The notes under the pieces are model-generated. The model worked only from the letters and a program-made list of their open reading frames with translations. It did not search any database and was not told the DNA's origin. Shown piece after piece: positions 17,460-26,700 of a stretch of 43,596 nt of DNA. Source of the stretch: Proteobacteria bacterium UBA4656 (lineage in GTDB: Bacteria; Pseudomonadota; Gammaproteobacteria; Xanthomonadales; Ahniellaceae); contig DHLY01000077.1 in assembly GCA_002405525.1 (NCBI GenBank), forward strand, positions 1,835-45,430, written 5' to 3'. Position 1 is the stretch's first letter; every line of letters begins with the position of its first letter. The position numbers were made by a program, and so were the translations under genes.

Positions 17460-17545
17460 TCTTCACGCGGATCAGGATTGCAGGTCCATGGCCCCCATGC
17501 GTGAGTCTGGACCCGCGCCGGACGCGCGACCGGAAGGATGCCCTG
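17457..17545 (-). repeat. Decayed multi-hairpin element, copy 6 (inverted)
   Basis: TGATC (17457-17461) pairs with GATCA (17470-17474), so the TatD stop codon lies in the stem. The region 17501-17535 matches the reverse complement of the central block of copy 3 at 30 of 35 positions by eye. The intervening GCAGGTCCATGG resembles the GGCAGGCCATGG block. Its terminal stem faces the TatD stop codon, just as clear copies face their neighbouring genes, so the orientation rule holds for a plus-strand gene. Confidence 0.6.
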
Positions 17546-17586
17546 GTTGCGAGTCGCCGCACACGCCCCGATCCCCGGAGGTCACC

Positions 17587-17793
17587 ATGCCGCAACCCAT
17601 CGTCGCCCTGATCCTCTCCCGTCTGCGCGGCCTTCGTTTTCCGACGCTGGCCGCGCTGACCGCCCTCCTGTTCGTGGCGACGCTGCTGGTCCCCGACCCG
17701 CTGCCATTCGCCGACGAACTGCTGCTCGGCCTGCTCACCCTGCTGCTGGCGACCTGGAAGCGGCGCCGCCTGCCGCCCGATGCCGCGGACTGA
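17587..17793 (+). CDS. Small membrane protein, DUF6116 type
   Basis: The 68-residue protein begins MPQPIVALILSRLRGLRFPT and has two hydrophobic helices (LAALTALLFVATLLVP and ELLLGLLTLLLATW) joined by a DPLPFADE turn, with a basic tail KRRRLP. The pattern matches a small uncharacterised inner-membrane family common in Xanthomonadales (DUF6116). Function is unknown. ATG 17587 is chosen because GGAGG lies six bases upstream; an in-frame ATG at 17489 would add residues encoded by repeat copy 6. The gene is flanked by repeat copies 6 and 3 in opposite orientations. Confidence 0.75.
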   Translation: MPQPIVALILSRLRGLRFPTLAALTALLFVATLLVPDPLPFADELLLGLLTLLLATWKRRRLPPDAAD

Positions 17794-17828
17794 AGCGCCG
17801 CGTCACAGCGCCGTGCCCCCAGAGCCTG

Positions 17829-17974
17829 CGAAAGAACCCACATCCAATGGGTTTTTCCTGTCGCGCGTCCGGCACCGGTCCGGACTCGCTGCCTCGAATC
17901 ATGCAGTGGCGTGCATGACCCGCGCGCAGACCATCCATGGCCTGCCTGAGAGGCTGCTTTGCACAGCCTCTCAG
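17829..17974 (+). repeat. Interspersed multi-hairpin element, copy 3 (most complete)
   Basis: From left to right: AACCCA (17835-17840) pairs with TGGGTT (17848-17853) and runs into TTTTT, like a weak terminator. A TCCGG-rich palindrome follows around GGTCCGGACTCGCT. TCATGCA pairs with TGCATGA around GTGGCG near 17899-17918, and a partly palindromic CCATCCATGG segment follows. The last stem is CTGAGAGGCTG (17946-17956) against CAGCCTCTCAG (17964-17974). The minus-strand tcdA gene stops at TGA 17973-17971, inside the right arm. About 145 bases in all, every segment is potentially paired. Confidence 0.92.
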
Positions 17975-18771
17975 CGCGGCCGCTCGCCCTTCGCCATACC
18001 GACCAGCCGCGGGATCAGTTCCGCCACCGCGATCATCGCGAAGGCGGCTGTGACGTGCATCGCGGCCCCGAGGCCGCCAACGCAATCCAGCCGCGCGGCG
18101 TCATCCATCGAATCCGGCTTCGCACAGGCGGTGCTGCCATCGGCCTGCGGATAGCGCGGCTGCTCGGTGGAGTAGACTGCCGGCACGCCGAAGTAGCGCT
18201 TCGGATTGCGGGTCCAGCCGAACTGGTCGCGTAGATTGCGGCGGATCATCGCCAGCAGGTAGTCCTTCTCGGTCTTCGCCAGGTCGCGCACGCTGATGAG
18301 GCGCGGATCGGTGCGTCCGCCGGCGGCACCGACCACCAGGATCGGGACCCGGTTGCGCCGGCACCAGTAGATCGCCTCGACCTTGACCCGGAACGCGTCG
18401 CAGGCGTCCAGCACGTAGTCGAAACCACCGCCGAGCACTTCACCCAGGTTGGACGGCGTCAGGAAACGTGCGATCGGGTCCACGAGCGCGGACGGATTGA
18501 TCGCCCGCAGGCGTTCGGCGAGCACATCGACCTTTGTGCGTCCGTACTGCCCATCCAGCGCCATCGATTGCCGGTTGGTGTTGGACAGACACACCTCGTC
18601 GGCATCCACCAGCGTGATCCGGCCGAGCCCGCTGCGCACCAGGGCTTCGGCGGCCCAGGAGCCGACCCCGCCGACCCCGACCACCGCGACGTGCGCACGG
18701 GACAACACGTCGAGCGTGCCGGCGCCATAGAGCCGATCGATGCCGGCGAAGCGCTCGCGCACGTCGCCCAT
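17971..18771 (-). CDS. tcdA: tRNA t6A37 cyclization enzyme TcdA (CsdL), ThiF/MoeB family
   Basis: The 266-residue E1-like enzyme has the N-terminal RFAGIDRLYG, then the ATP-binding VVGVGGVGSWAAEALVRSG and VDADEVCLSNTNRQ motifs. A central DYVLDACDAFRVK segment follows, and the C-terminus has ACAKP and DCVGGLGAAMHVTAAF with the membrane-like helix typical of TcdA. TcdA uses ATP to convert t6A at position 37 of ANN-decoding tRNAs into its cyclic form. Full family length is kept. It starts three bases after the trxC stop and is likely translated by coupling. The TGA lies in the stem of repeat copy 3. Confidence 0.93.
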   Translation of the reverse strand: MGDVRERFAGIDRLYGAGTLDVLSRAHVAVVGVGGVGSWAAEALVRSGLGRITLVDADEVCLSNTNRQSMALDGQYGRTKVDVLAERLRAINPSALVDPIARFLTPSNLGEVLGGGFDYVLDACDAFRVKVEAIYWCRRNRVPILVVGAAGGRTDPRLISVRDLAKTEKDYLLAMIRRNLRDQFGWTRNPKRYFGVPAVYSTEQPRYPQADGSTACAKPDSMDDAARLDCVGGLGAAMHVTAAFAMIAVAELIPRLVGMAKGERPR

Positions 18772-18774
18772 TGC

Positions 18775-19224
18775 TCAGGAACGCATCACCAGCGGCACCA
18801 GCCACGACACGATCTGCTGCGCGCCGAGCGCGCCGCTGTGCCGGCCGAGTTCACGCCCGCCGCCGAACACGGCCAGTGTCGGGATGCTCTGGATGCCGAA
18901 GCGGGCGCCGAGCTGCGGATGCGCCTCGATGTCGGCCTTGATGACCCGCAGTCGTGGTTCGAGCCGAGCGGCGACCTGTTCGATCTGCGGCGCCATCGCA
19001 CGACAGGGCGCGCACCAGGGCGCCCAGAAATCGGCCAGCACCGGCAGGTCGGTGTTGGCCAGCATGGCGTCGAAACCGGCAGCGTCCACCGCCATCGCAT
19101 GACCGGTGAACAGCGGCCGATGACAGCCGCCGCAGTTCGGACCGGCGTCGATGCGGTCCGACGGCACTCGGTTGGTCGCGAGGCAATGCGGGCAGGCCAG
19201 GTGAATGGGGGCTTGGGCGTCCAC
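18775..19224 (-). CDS. trxC: Thioredoxin 2 with N-terminal zinc finger
   Basis: The 149-residue protein has the TrxC layout: an N-terminal zinc ribbon with CPHC (11-14) and CGGC (31-34), then a thioredoxin fold with the active site WCAPC (C71, C74). The cis-Pro region is SIPTLAVFGGG. TrxC is a cytoplasmic protein-disulfide reductase induced by oxidative stress in other proteobacteria. The start is GTG 19224; a nearby ATG at 19233 is in another frame. It forms a tight pair with tcdA. The photolyase fusion gene lies 185 bases upstream on the same strand. Confidence 0.93.
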   Translation of the reverse strand: MDAQAPIHLACPHCLATNRVPSDRIDAGPNCGGCHRPLFTGHAMAVDAAGFDAMLANTDLPVLADFWAPWCAPCRAMAPQIEQVAARLEPRLRVIKADIEAHPQLGARFGIQSIPTLAVFGGGRELGRHSGALGAQQIVSWLVPLVMRS

Positions 19225-19409
19225 TGGCTCATCTTGCGGGCCCGACCCCGGCGGTTCAAGGCGGGCTCGCCAGACGCCGACTCACCCGCGTCGGGCGCCC
19301 TCTCACCGCCTGCCGCCGCCATCGGAGGGGGGCGGTCGTGCGGGCCGGACCACCTTCCGTTCGACCCTGCGGGGCCCCGTTCCGCCGGACGCGTGGACCC
19401 TGGCATCCA

Positions 19410-21824
19410 TCAGACCCGCGCGACGGCACGCAGCAGCGCGCCAGCCGCTGCCACGCCCGACAGCCACGCATCCTCCACCCTCGGCCCGCGCAACCAGTCT
19501 CCGGCCATCGCGAGCCCGAGCGATTCGTCGAACGCGTACTCGTGGCCGGCCGCTGCCACCGTGCGCGCGAAACGCCAGCGGTGCGCTTCGGCCTGTTCCA
19601 CGACGAGCCCTTCGCCGGCCGCGCCCAGCGCGCGGCGCCAAGCCGCCACCAGGGCCTCGGCGGCAGCCTCCCCAGCCACCTCGATCTGGCCGGCGGACCA
19701 CGTCGACGACGCATGCAGCACCCAGTACCGGCCTTGCCCGGCCCGCCCTGCGTGGCCGCGATCGCCGCCGCACCAGCCCAGCACGGCGTCGTCCACCGTC
19801 GCCTCGTCGAACGGCAATGCGGCCGGCGCCGCGAGGCGAACGCGCACCGACCAGCAAGGGTCCATCGCCGCGCCCTCCACCAGCGCCCGAAGCACCGTGC
19901 TGGACGCCACCAGCGGCGCGGCCTGCGCCGGCGGCAGCGCCACCAGCACCGCGTCGGCCATCGCGCAGGTCCCGCCGTGCTCGGCGTCGAGCCGCCACAC
20001 GCCATCCACCCGCCGCAGAGCGACGATGCGGGTGTCGGTCGTAACGTCGATTCCGTCCAGCAGGTCGCGCGCCGGTGCGTTGATGCCAGGAACGCCGACG
20101 TAAGTTGCCGCGCGCGAGCTGGCCGCGAGAAAGTGTCCAGCGGCCAGGGTGCCGGCACGAGGTGTGTGTGTCGCGACCACGCCGCGGCGGACCCAGTCCG
20201 CAACCTGGCGCGAGAAGCGGGGGTCGCCGACGTCGAACGCCGGGGCCCCGAAGTCCCATGCGCCACCGGCGTCACGCCGGGTCGCCATCCGGCCGCCGGC
20301 GCCGCGCGACTTCTCGAACACGCGAACCCCATGGCCGTGGGCGGCGATCACGCTGGCCGCCGCCGCACCGGCGATCCCCGCGCCGACCACCGCAACGCGC
20401 AGCCGCCGCCTCCCGGCCGGGCGATCGACGATCCGCCGGTAGGCCGCGAGGTCGAGCCGCGCCGCATGCGCCCCGGGGTCGCGCGGCCGCAGCGTTCCCA
20501 GGACCGGCCGCGCAGGCGAGAACGGGCGGTCGAACAACCCCAGGCACCAGAGCAGCCCGCCGTACGATGCCGGATCGTTGCCGTCGAGCGCATGCCGGTG
20601 GTTGAGGTCGACCAGGGTGTGCAGAGCTTCCGTCGGCGAGCCGGTCCAGGCGACGATGGCCTTGCCCCAGGTCATGCGCAGGTTGTTGTGCAGTTCGCCG
20701 TGGCGGCGCAGCGACGCCTGCGCCGCGTCCCACAGCGCGTCGCCGCTGGCTGCGCGCTCCAGCGACCCCGGCGCCACGGCCGGCGCCCGCGCGTCGCCGG
20801 CGTGCTCGGCCAGTGTGTCCCGCGCCCACCCCGGAAGGGCGGACAGCGACTCCGGATCGGCGGTGTGAGCGCACCAGTGGAAAGCGAGTTCGCGCCAGAC
20901 CAGCAGTTCGTCGAGGAACTTTTCCGCGCCGGGCCCGCCTGTGGCATGCGCCTCGCGCGCGATGCGGAATGGCGACACCATGCCATGGTGCAGATACGCC
21001 GAAAGCCGCGACACCCCGCGCGGCCACGGCACCGCCGCGTCGTTGCGCAGCCGCGCGTAGGCGGCGAGCCCCTCGCGGCGAAACATGTCCCAGCGCGCGT
21101 AGCCCGCGCGACTTCCACCGGGCGTGTGCCCGACCGGCCCGACCCCGTGGTCGATCGCGCAGTCCGCGATCGCGGCGTCGAGGTCGCCGTCGAGATCGAA
21201 CGGGGCGAAGCCGACGTCGCCACCGAACCAGGCGTCCGCGCCCGTCGGCGCGTCCGGCCACGCGGCGTCGAGCCACTCCCGCCAGCGCGGCCTGACCGCG
21301 TCGCGGAAGGCGAAGGCGCGCTCCGGCCGCCGTGACAGGCTGCGCTGCGGCACCAGGCACGCGGCGTCGACCGCGATCGCCGCACAGCGCGCGCGGCGCA
21401 CCCAGCGCGCGGTCCACCGCGGGAACGGCGGCGCCGGGAAGTCCTCGCAGACCAGCGCCGCCGCACGCGCCAGCAGATCACGCAGCGGACTCGACGCGCC
21501 TGGCTCCCGCGGCAGATGAAACACATGCCGGATACGGCGCGCTCGCAATTCCCCCTGCGCATCGCGGGCCCCTTCGAGGATGAAGCGATGGTGGCGGTCA
21601 CTGTCGTAACGATGGTTGCCGCCAAGCCCCTGATACACCAGGACCGGTCGGCGCAGCCGGGCGCCGATTGCCAACGCCGCGTCGAGGGCCGGATTCTCGT
21701 GCCCGCGTGCGGCGTGGTGCATCCAGTAAAGGACGAAGACCCCGTCCTCGCGCGGCTGCAGATCGTTGAGCGCGGTGGCGCGCGCGGCGAGGTGTGCGGG
21801 CAGGAGGGCGAGGGCGGCTTCCAC
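19410..21824 (-). CDS. Fusion: class II-like DNA photolyase + renalase-like FAD amine oxidase
   Basis: The single 804-residue frame joins two flavoprotein modules. Residues 1 to about 465 are a class II-type photolyase: VFVLYWMHHAARGHENPALD, YLHHGMVSPFRIARE, FLDELLVWRELAFHWCAH, ELHNNLRMTWGKAIVAW and NHRHALDGNDPASYGGLLWC. From about residue 475 a second protein begins with a dinucleotide-binding fold (VAVVGAGIAGAAAASVIAAHG), the renalase-type FEKSRGAGGRMATRR and a C-terminal LAMAGDWLRGPRVEDAWLSG FAD-binding end. Both parts look complete and no stop or start separates them. Photolyases repair UV pyrimidine dimers with light; renalase-like enzymes oxidise reduced nicotinamides or amines. A possible link is flavin reduction for the photolyase (inference). 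The start is GTG 21824, with a weak ribosome site. Confidence 0.85.
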   Translation of the reverse strand: MEAALALLPAHLAARATALNDLQPREDGVFVLYWMHHAARGHENPALDAALAIGARLRRPVLVYQGLGGNHRYDSDRHHRFILEGARDAQGELRARRIRHVFHLPREPGASSPLRDLLARAAALVCEDFPAPPFPRWTARWVRRARCAAIAVDAACLVPQRSLSRRPERAFAFRDAVRPRWREWLDAAWPDAPTGADAWFGGDVGFAPFDLDGDLDAAIADCAIDHGVGPVGHTPGGSRAGYARWDMFRREGLAAYARLRNDAAVPWPRGVSRLSAYLHHGMVSPFRIAREAHATGGPGAEKFLDELLVWRELAFHWCAHTADPESLSALPGWARDTLAEHAGDARAPAVAPGSLERAASGDALWDAAQASLRRHGELHNNLRMTWGKAIVAWTGSPTEALHTLVDLNHRHALDGNDPASYGGLLWCLGLFDRPFSPARPVLGTLRPRDPGAHAARLDLAAYRRIVDRPAGRRRLRVAVVGAGIAGAAAASVIAAHGHGVRVFEKSRGAGGRMATRRDAGGAWDFGAPAFDVGDPRFSRQVADWVRRGVVATHTPRAGTLAAGHFLAASSRAATYVGVPGINAPARDLLDGIDVTTDTRIVALRRVDGVWRLDAEHGGTCAMADAVLVALPPAQAAPLVASSTVLRALVEGAAMDPCWSVRVRLAAPAALPFDEATVDDAVLGWCGGDRGHAGRAGQGRYWVLHASSTWSAGQIEVAGEAAAEALVAAWRRALGAAGEGLVVEQAEAHRWRFARTVAAAGHEYAFDESLGLAMAGDWLRGPRVEDAWLSGVAAAGALLRAVARV

Positions 21825-21849
21825 TCCGGCATTGCATCATCCCGGACGT

Positions 21850-21940
21850 GAGAGGCTGTGAAAAAGCAGCCTCTCGGGCAGGCCGTGCATGCCCCGCGCG
21901 CCGGGAATGGACGCAAGTGCATGATTCCCCAGCTCTGAAC
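21850..21940 (-). repeat. Interspersed multi-hairpin element, copy 4 (inverted, between divergent genes)
   Basis: GAGAGGCTG (21850-21858) pairs with CAGCCTCTC (21867-21875). Then come GGGCAGGCCGTGCATGCC and the CGCAAGTGCATGATTCC block, the reverse complement of the core of copies 2 and 3. Unlike the other copies, its stem faces the start, not the end, of a gene (photolyase, 26 bases away), and no recognised gene ends beside it. The far half of the element (the GGTCCGGACTCGCT block) is missing. Confidence 0.88.
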
Positions 21941-21992
21941 GACGCATGTGCGGCCATCGACCGTTCACCCGCGATCGGCGATCCTTGGCGCG

Positions 21993-23795
21993 ATGCGCCT
22001 CAACCTGCCCTTCCTCGCCGCTCTCGGGACCGCACTCGCCGCCCACGGACAGGGAGCGACGTCCAGCGCGTCGCCGGTCGAGCCGGATGCCGACTCGCCA
22101 CTGCGACGGGGGGTGGTCGAACTCGAACTGACCGGCCTCGACGGCGATCAGCGCACGGCCGCGCTCGCCGCGCTGGACATCGCCGCGTACACGGGCCGCG
22201 CCACCATCGGCAGCGCACGTCTCGAGCGCCTGCTCGGCGAGGCGCCGGAGGAGATTCGCGGCGCCCTGGAGGTTTTCGGCCATTACGGCGCGAGCGTGCG
22301 CGTCGAACGCTCGCCGCTGCCCGCACGCCGGCACCGGGTGTCGATCGCCGTCGAGCGCGGCGAACCGGTGCGGGTGTCCGAAGCCGACGTGGCGATCGAG
22401 GGGCCCGCCGCCGCCGAGGTCGCGGTCGCGCGCCGCGTCGGCGCCTTCGCGCCCGCGCGCGGGGCCGTGTTCGACCACCGGATCTACGAGGCCGGAAAGG
22501 CCGGGATCGAAAGCAGCCTGCAGCGCCTCGGCTACTTCGACGCGCGTCTGGTCGAGCATCGGGTCGCGGTCTCGCGCGGAGCGCGGACTGCGACCATCCT
22601 GCTGCGCTGGAACTCCGGCGATCGCTACCGCTTCGGCGACACGACCTTCGAGGGCGCCCAGTTCCCCGCCGTCTTCCTGCGCCGTTTCCGGCCGTGGGAG
22701 GACGACGAACCCTACGCGCAGTCGCAGATCGAGGTGATGCAGCAGCGTCTTGCCGCCGCAGGCTATTTCTCCGGACTGGAGATCGAACCGCGCCTCGCCG
22801 ACCGTGCCGATGGTCGCGTGCCGATCCGCGTGTCGCTGGTCCCCGCACCGCCGACTGCTTGGACCGTCGGCGCCTACTACGAGGCCAACTATGGCGGGGG
22901 TCTGCGCGCAGGGCTCGACCGGCGCTGGCTCAACGCGGCCGGACACAGCATCCGCACCGACCTCGAAGCCGCGCGGTCACTGCAGGGGCTAAACTTCGAA
23001 TACCGCGTCCCCCACCACAACCTGTACGGCGCCGCCTGGGTCGCCGGCGTGGGGTTGCGCAACGAGGATTCCGCCGTCATCGACGGCCGCAGCGGAATGC
23101 TGCGCGGCGGCCTGCTGGGCGCGTGGCGGGAATGGACCGGCATCGCCTCGTTGAACGCCCTTCGCGGCAACTTCCGCCTCGGCGCGCGGCGGGACGCGCC
23201 GGAGCGCGAAACCGCGACCGTGGTCTATCCCGAGGTTTCGATGGGCCGCGTGTTCGCGCGCGACCGCATCCGGCCCAAGCAGGGCGCCTCGCTGCGCTTC
23301 ACCGCCCGCGCGGCGTCGGCCGCGCTGGGCTCGGACGTCGACTTGCGTCAGTTGCGCGCGGAGGGACGCTACGTGATGCCGGTGGGCGAGGCCGGACGGC
23401 TGCTCGCGCGGCTGGAGCTGGGCTGGACCGGCAGCAACCGCTTCGACCGCCTGCCGCCCGATCTGCGCTTCTTCGCCGGCGGCGACGGCAGCGTGCGCGG
23501 CTACGCCTGGCAGGACCTCGGCCCGCGCGACGCCAGCGGCAGACCGACCGGAGCACCGAAAGTCGCCACCGCCAGCCTCGAATACGAGCACGCTGTGCGG
23601 CCCGCCTGGGCCTGGGCGGTGTTCATCGACGTCGGCAACGCCTTCGAAGCCGGCAGCGTCGCGCCCGAGTGGGGTGTCGGTGCCGGCGTGCGCTGGAGTT
23701 CACCGATCGGTCCGGTGCGCCTCGACCTGGCGCACGGCCTCGACCATGAACTCGGCGGCTTCCAGTTGCACTTCTCCGCCGGGCCCGATCTGTGA
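21993..23795 (+). CDS. tamA: Autotransporter assembly factor TamA (Omp85 family)
   Basis: The 600-residue outer-membrane protein has a signal peptide (MRLNLPFLAALGTALAAHG). Three POTRA-type domains span roughly residues 30-265, for example GIESSLQRLGYFDARLV and EVMQQRLAAAGYFSGLEI. A 16-strand-type barrel follows with the Omp85 lid-lock motif FFAGGDGSVRGYAWQ and a C-terminal beta signal ending in SAGPDL. TamA works with TamB in inserting autotransporters and other outer-membrane proteins and in moving phospholipids outward. ATG 21993 is chosen since the signal peptide starts there; an in-frame ATG at 21948 would add a polar leader. It is translationally coupled to tamB (TGATG). Confidence 0.93.
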   Translation: MRLNLPFLAALGTALAAHGQGATSSASPVEPDADSPLRRGVVELELTGLDGDQRTAALAALDIAAYTGRATIGSARLERLLGEAPEEIRGALEVFGHYGASVRVERSPLPARRHRVSIAVERGEPVRVSEADVAIEGPAAAEVAVARRVGAFAPARGAVFDHRIYEAGKAGIESSLQRLGYFDARLVEHRVAVSRGARTATILLRWNSGDRYRFGDTTFEGAQFPAVFLRRFRPWEDDEPYAQSQIEVMQQRLAAAGYFSGLEIEPRLADRADGRVPIRVSLVPAPPTAWTVGAYYEANYGGGLRAGLDRRWLNAAGHSIRTDLEAARSLQGLNFEYRVPHHNLYGAAWVAGVGLRNEDSAVIDGRSGMLRGGLLGAWREWTGIASLNALRGNFRLGARRDAPERETATVVYPEVSMGRVFARDRIRPKQGASLRFTARAASAALGSDVDLRQLRAEGRYVMPVGEAGRLLARLELGWTGSNRFDRLPPDLRFFAGGDGSVRGYAWQDLGPRDASGRPTGAPKVATASLEYEHAVRPAWAWAVFIDVGNAFEAGSVAPEWGVGAGVRWSSPIGPVRLDLAHGLDHELGGFQLHFSAGPDL

Positions 23796-26700
23796 TGCGC
23801 CGCGTTCTCGCCCTCGTCGCGCTGCTGGCCACGGCCGGGCTGCTCGCCGCGGGATGGCTGCTGGGGACCGCCTCCGGAGCCCGCTGGGTCGCGACGCGAG
23901 CGGTCGCTGCGGTGCCCGGCCTCGCGCTGGACACGGTGGAGGGTTCGCTCGGCGGCACCTTGCGCGTCGGCGCGCTGCACTGGGAGGACGGGCAAATGCG
24001 GGTCGCGGCGCGGGGCCTGAGCGCCACGCTCTCGCTGTCCGCGCTGGCCAGGGGCGAGGCCGTGCTGTCCGGCCTGGTCGCCGAACAGGTGACGGTCGAG
24101 GTCGGCTCGACGCCAGCGCCCGTGCCGGACGGTCAGGCCACGCGCGCACAGCGGTTCGACCTGCCCACGCTGCGCATCGACGATGTCAGGCTCGCGCGAG
24201 TGCGCGTCGAACTGCAGGCCGCGGCCGTGGAGCTTGACCATCTGCACGGTCGACTGCTCCTCGACGGCCCGCGGATCGCGGTCGAAAGCCTCGACCTGGC
24301 CGGCCCCGACGGACGCGTGGCGGGAGCACTGTCCCTCGATCTCGGGCGCCCGTTCGCGATCGCCGCCGCCGACCTGCGCTTCGACGTCGCCGTGCGGCAG
24401 CGGCGCTGGGCAGGCGAGGCGCGCCTTCGCCCCGGCGCGGGCGGGGACGCGCTGTCCGCCACGCTGCGCGCGCCGCTCGCGGCCTCGCTCGAGGGCGACG
24501 TCGATCCGGGCTGGACGCGCGCCCGCCTTGCGCTGCGACTGCCACGCCAGACCGGCGGCCCCGTGGGCGTCGACGGCGCGCTGGAAGCCGATCTTCGCGC
24601 CACGCTCGACGACGGCCGATGGATGCCGCGCGGCACGCTCGCCGCCGGCGCGGATACGCTGTCGCTCGACGACGGCGCCCTTCGTCTCGCCGCGGATCAT
24701 GTCGCCGTCGAAGGTCTGCGCATCGCCTCGACCCACCACGGCAGCGTGCGCATCGATGGCCGCGCGCCGCGCGGCGCCGGCGACTGGGCCCTGCGAATCG
24801 ACGCCGACGACCTGCGCTGGCCGCGCGATGGAGCGCCACCCCTGCGCATCGCCGGCGGCGTGGCGGTCGACGGCGCGGCGGATGCGCCGCGATTCAGAGC
24901 CGCTTTCGATCTGGCCGCCGATGACCTCCCGGACGGCCGCCTGAGCGGTCTGATTGCGTGGACCGGGGGCGGATTGCGTTTCGAAAGCGTCCGTCTCGAC
25001 CTTCCGCGCGGCGGCGCCACGATCGACGGCGCGCTCTCGTTCGCCGCACCCGCCTTGCTGGAGGCGCGCATCGCGCGTTTCGATCCGGCCTTGTTCGCCC
25101 CGGCATGGCCCGGCGCCGTCGACGCGCGCGTGCGCTTCGACGGCACGCTCGCGCGCGGGGTGGCGACAGGCGACCTGCGCATCGACGCAATCGGCGGCAC
25201 GCTGCGCGGCCGTGCGATCGGCGGCGACGCCCGGCTGCGCTTCGTGGAGGGGCGCTGGCGCGACGGCTCGGTCGCGCTGTCCGCCGCCGCGGCGCGGCTC
25301 GTCGCCACAGCCGGCGACGCAGGCCGCCGCATCGACGCGCGGCTGGAAGTGCCCGAGATCGGCGACCTCTGGCCGGATGGCGCCGGGGCGATCGACGCCC
25401 AGTGGCGGCGCGACGGCGGGGACCTCCTGCGGCTGCGCCTGCGCGACGTTTCGGCGAGCGGCGCGCGCATCGCCGAGGGCGACGCCGAGCTTGCACTCGC
25501 CCCCGGCGCCGACGGTCCGATCGCCGCGCGCATCGTGGGTAGCGGCGTCGGGATCGGCGGCCAGAAGCTCGTGCGCCTCTCGCTCGCCATCGAGGGCACG
25601 CGCGGCGCCCACGTGGCTGCCCTGCAGGTCGACGGCGGGCGGATGCGCGGGGCAAGCGCGCGGCTTGCGGGCGGCTGGCGGGACGGCGGCTGGCGCGGCC
25701 TCGTGGAGACCTTCGAGGGTCGGGCCGGCGCCGCCGGGCTGCGGCTGCGCGAACCCGCGGCACTGCGCGTGTCGCCGGACGAATCCGCAATCGGACCCGC
25801 CTGTCTCGACCTCACCGGCGGCAGCCTGTGCCTGACCGCGCGCCATGCCGCGACCGGCGGCGACGCGCAGTTCGCCCTGGAGGGCCTTTCGCTCGGCGCG
25901 CTCCGCGAATGGCTGGGCGACGAACGGGTGCCCGCGCTGGAAGGACTCGCCAGCGGCGACGGCATGCTGCGCTGGGACGGCACCGGGCTCTCGCAGGCCC
26001 GAGCCACCCTGTCCTCGCCGCGAGGACTGGCCCGCCTGCCGCGCCGCCCCGACCTCGACCTCGGCTACCGCGACCTCACCCTGGCGGCGCAGTTCGCGGA
26101 TGGCGCGGGGCGCGTCGAGGGCGGCGCGCGACTGGTTCCGGAAGGCCGCATCGACCTCGTCGCCGAACTGTCGCGCCTCGGCGATCGCATCGGCATCGAC
26201 GCCGTGCTGGACCTGCGGATCGCCGACCTGTCCGGCATCGAGGCCTTCACTACCACGATCGCTGAACCGGAAGGCGAGGTGCGCGGCCAGTTGCGCCTGC
26301 GCGGCGGCGCGCTTCCCCCCAGCATCAGCGGCGCCCTGGCGCTGACCGGCTTCACGGCCCAGGTACCGGCGCAGGCGCTGCGCCTGCGCGACGGCGTGCT
26401 GGTGCTCGCCGGCGTGCCCGGCAAGCTGGTGTTGCGCGGTTCGGTGGTGTCGGGGGACGGAACGCTCACGGTGGACGGCCGCATCGATGCCGGCGATCCG
26501 GTGCCGGCCCTGCTGCGGATCGGCGGCGCGCGGGTGCGGGTAGCGAACACCCCGAACCTGTCGCTGCTGGCCTCGCCCGACCTCACGCTGGCGCTGCGCG
26601 ACGGGCGCTGGCAGCTGGATGGGGCGGTGGATATCCCGCGTGCACGGATCGGCGCCTCGAAGCTCGAGAGCAGCGCTGACCGCAGCCCGGATGTGGTGGT

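Noticed and set aside
17829..17974. Repeat copies as integron attC sites
   Set aside because: No RYYYAAC/GTTRRRY core sites are seen, copies occur in both orientations, and they are separated by multi-gene operons of housekeeping type.
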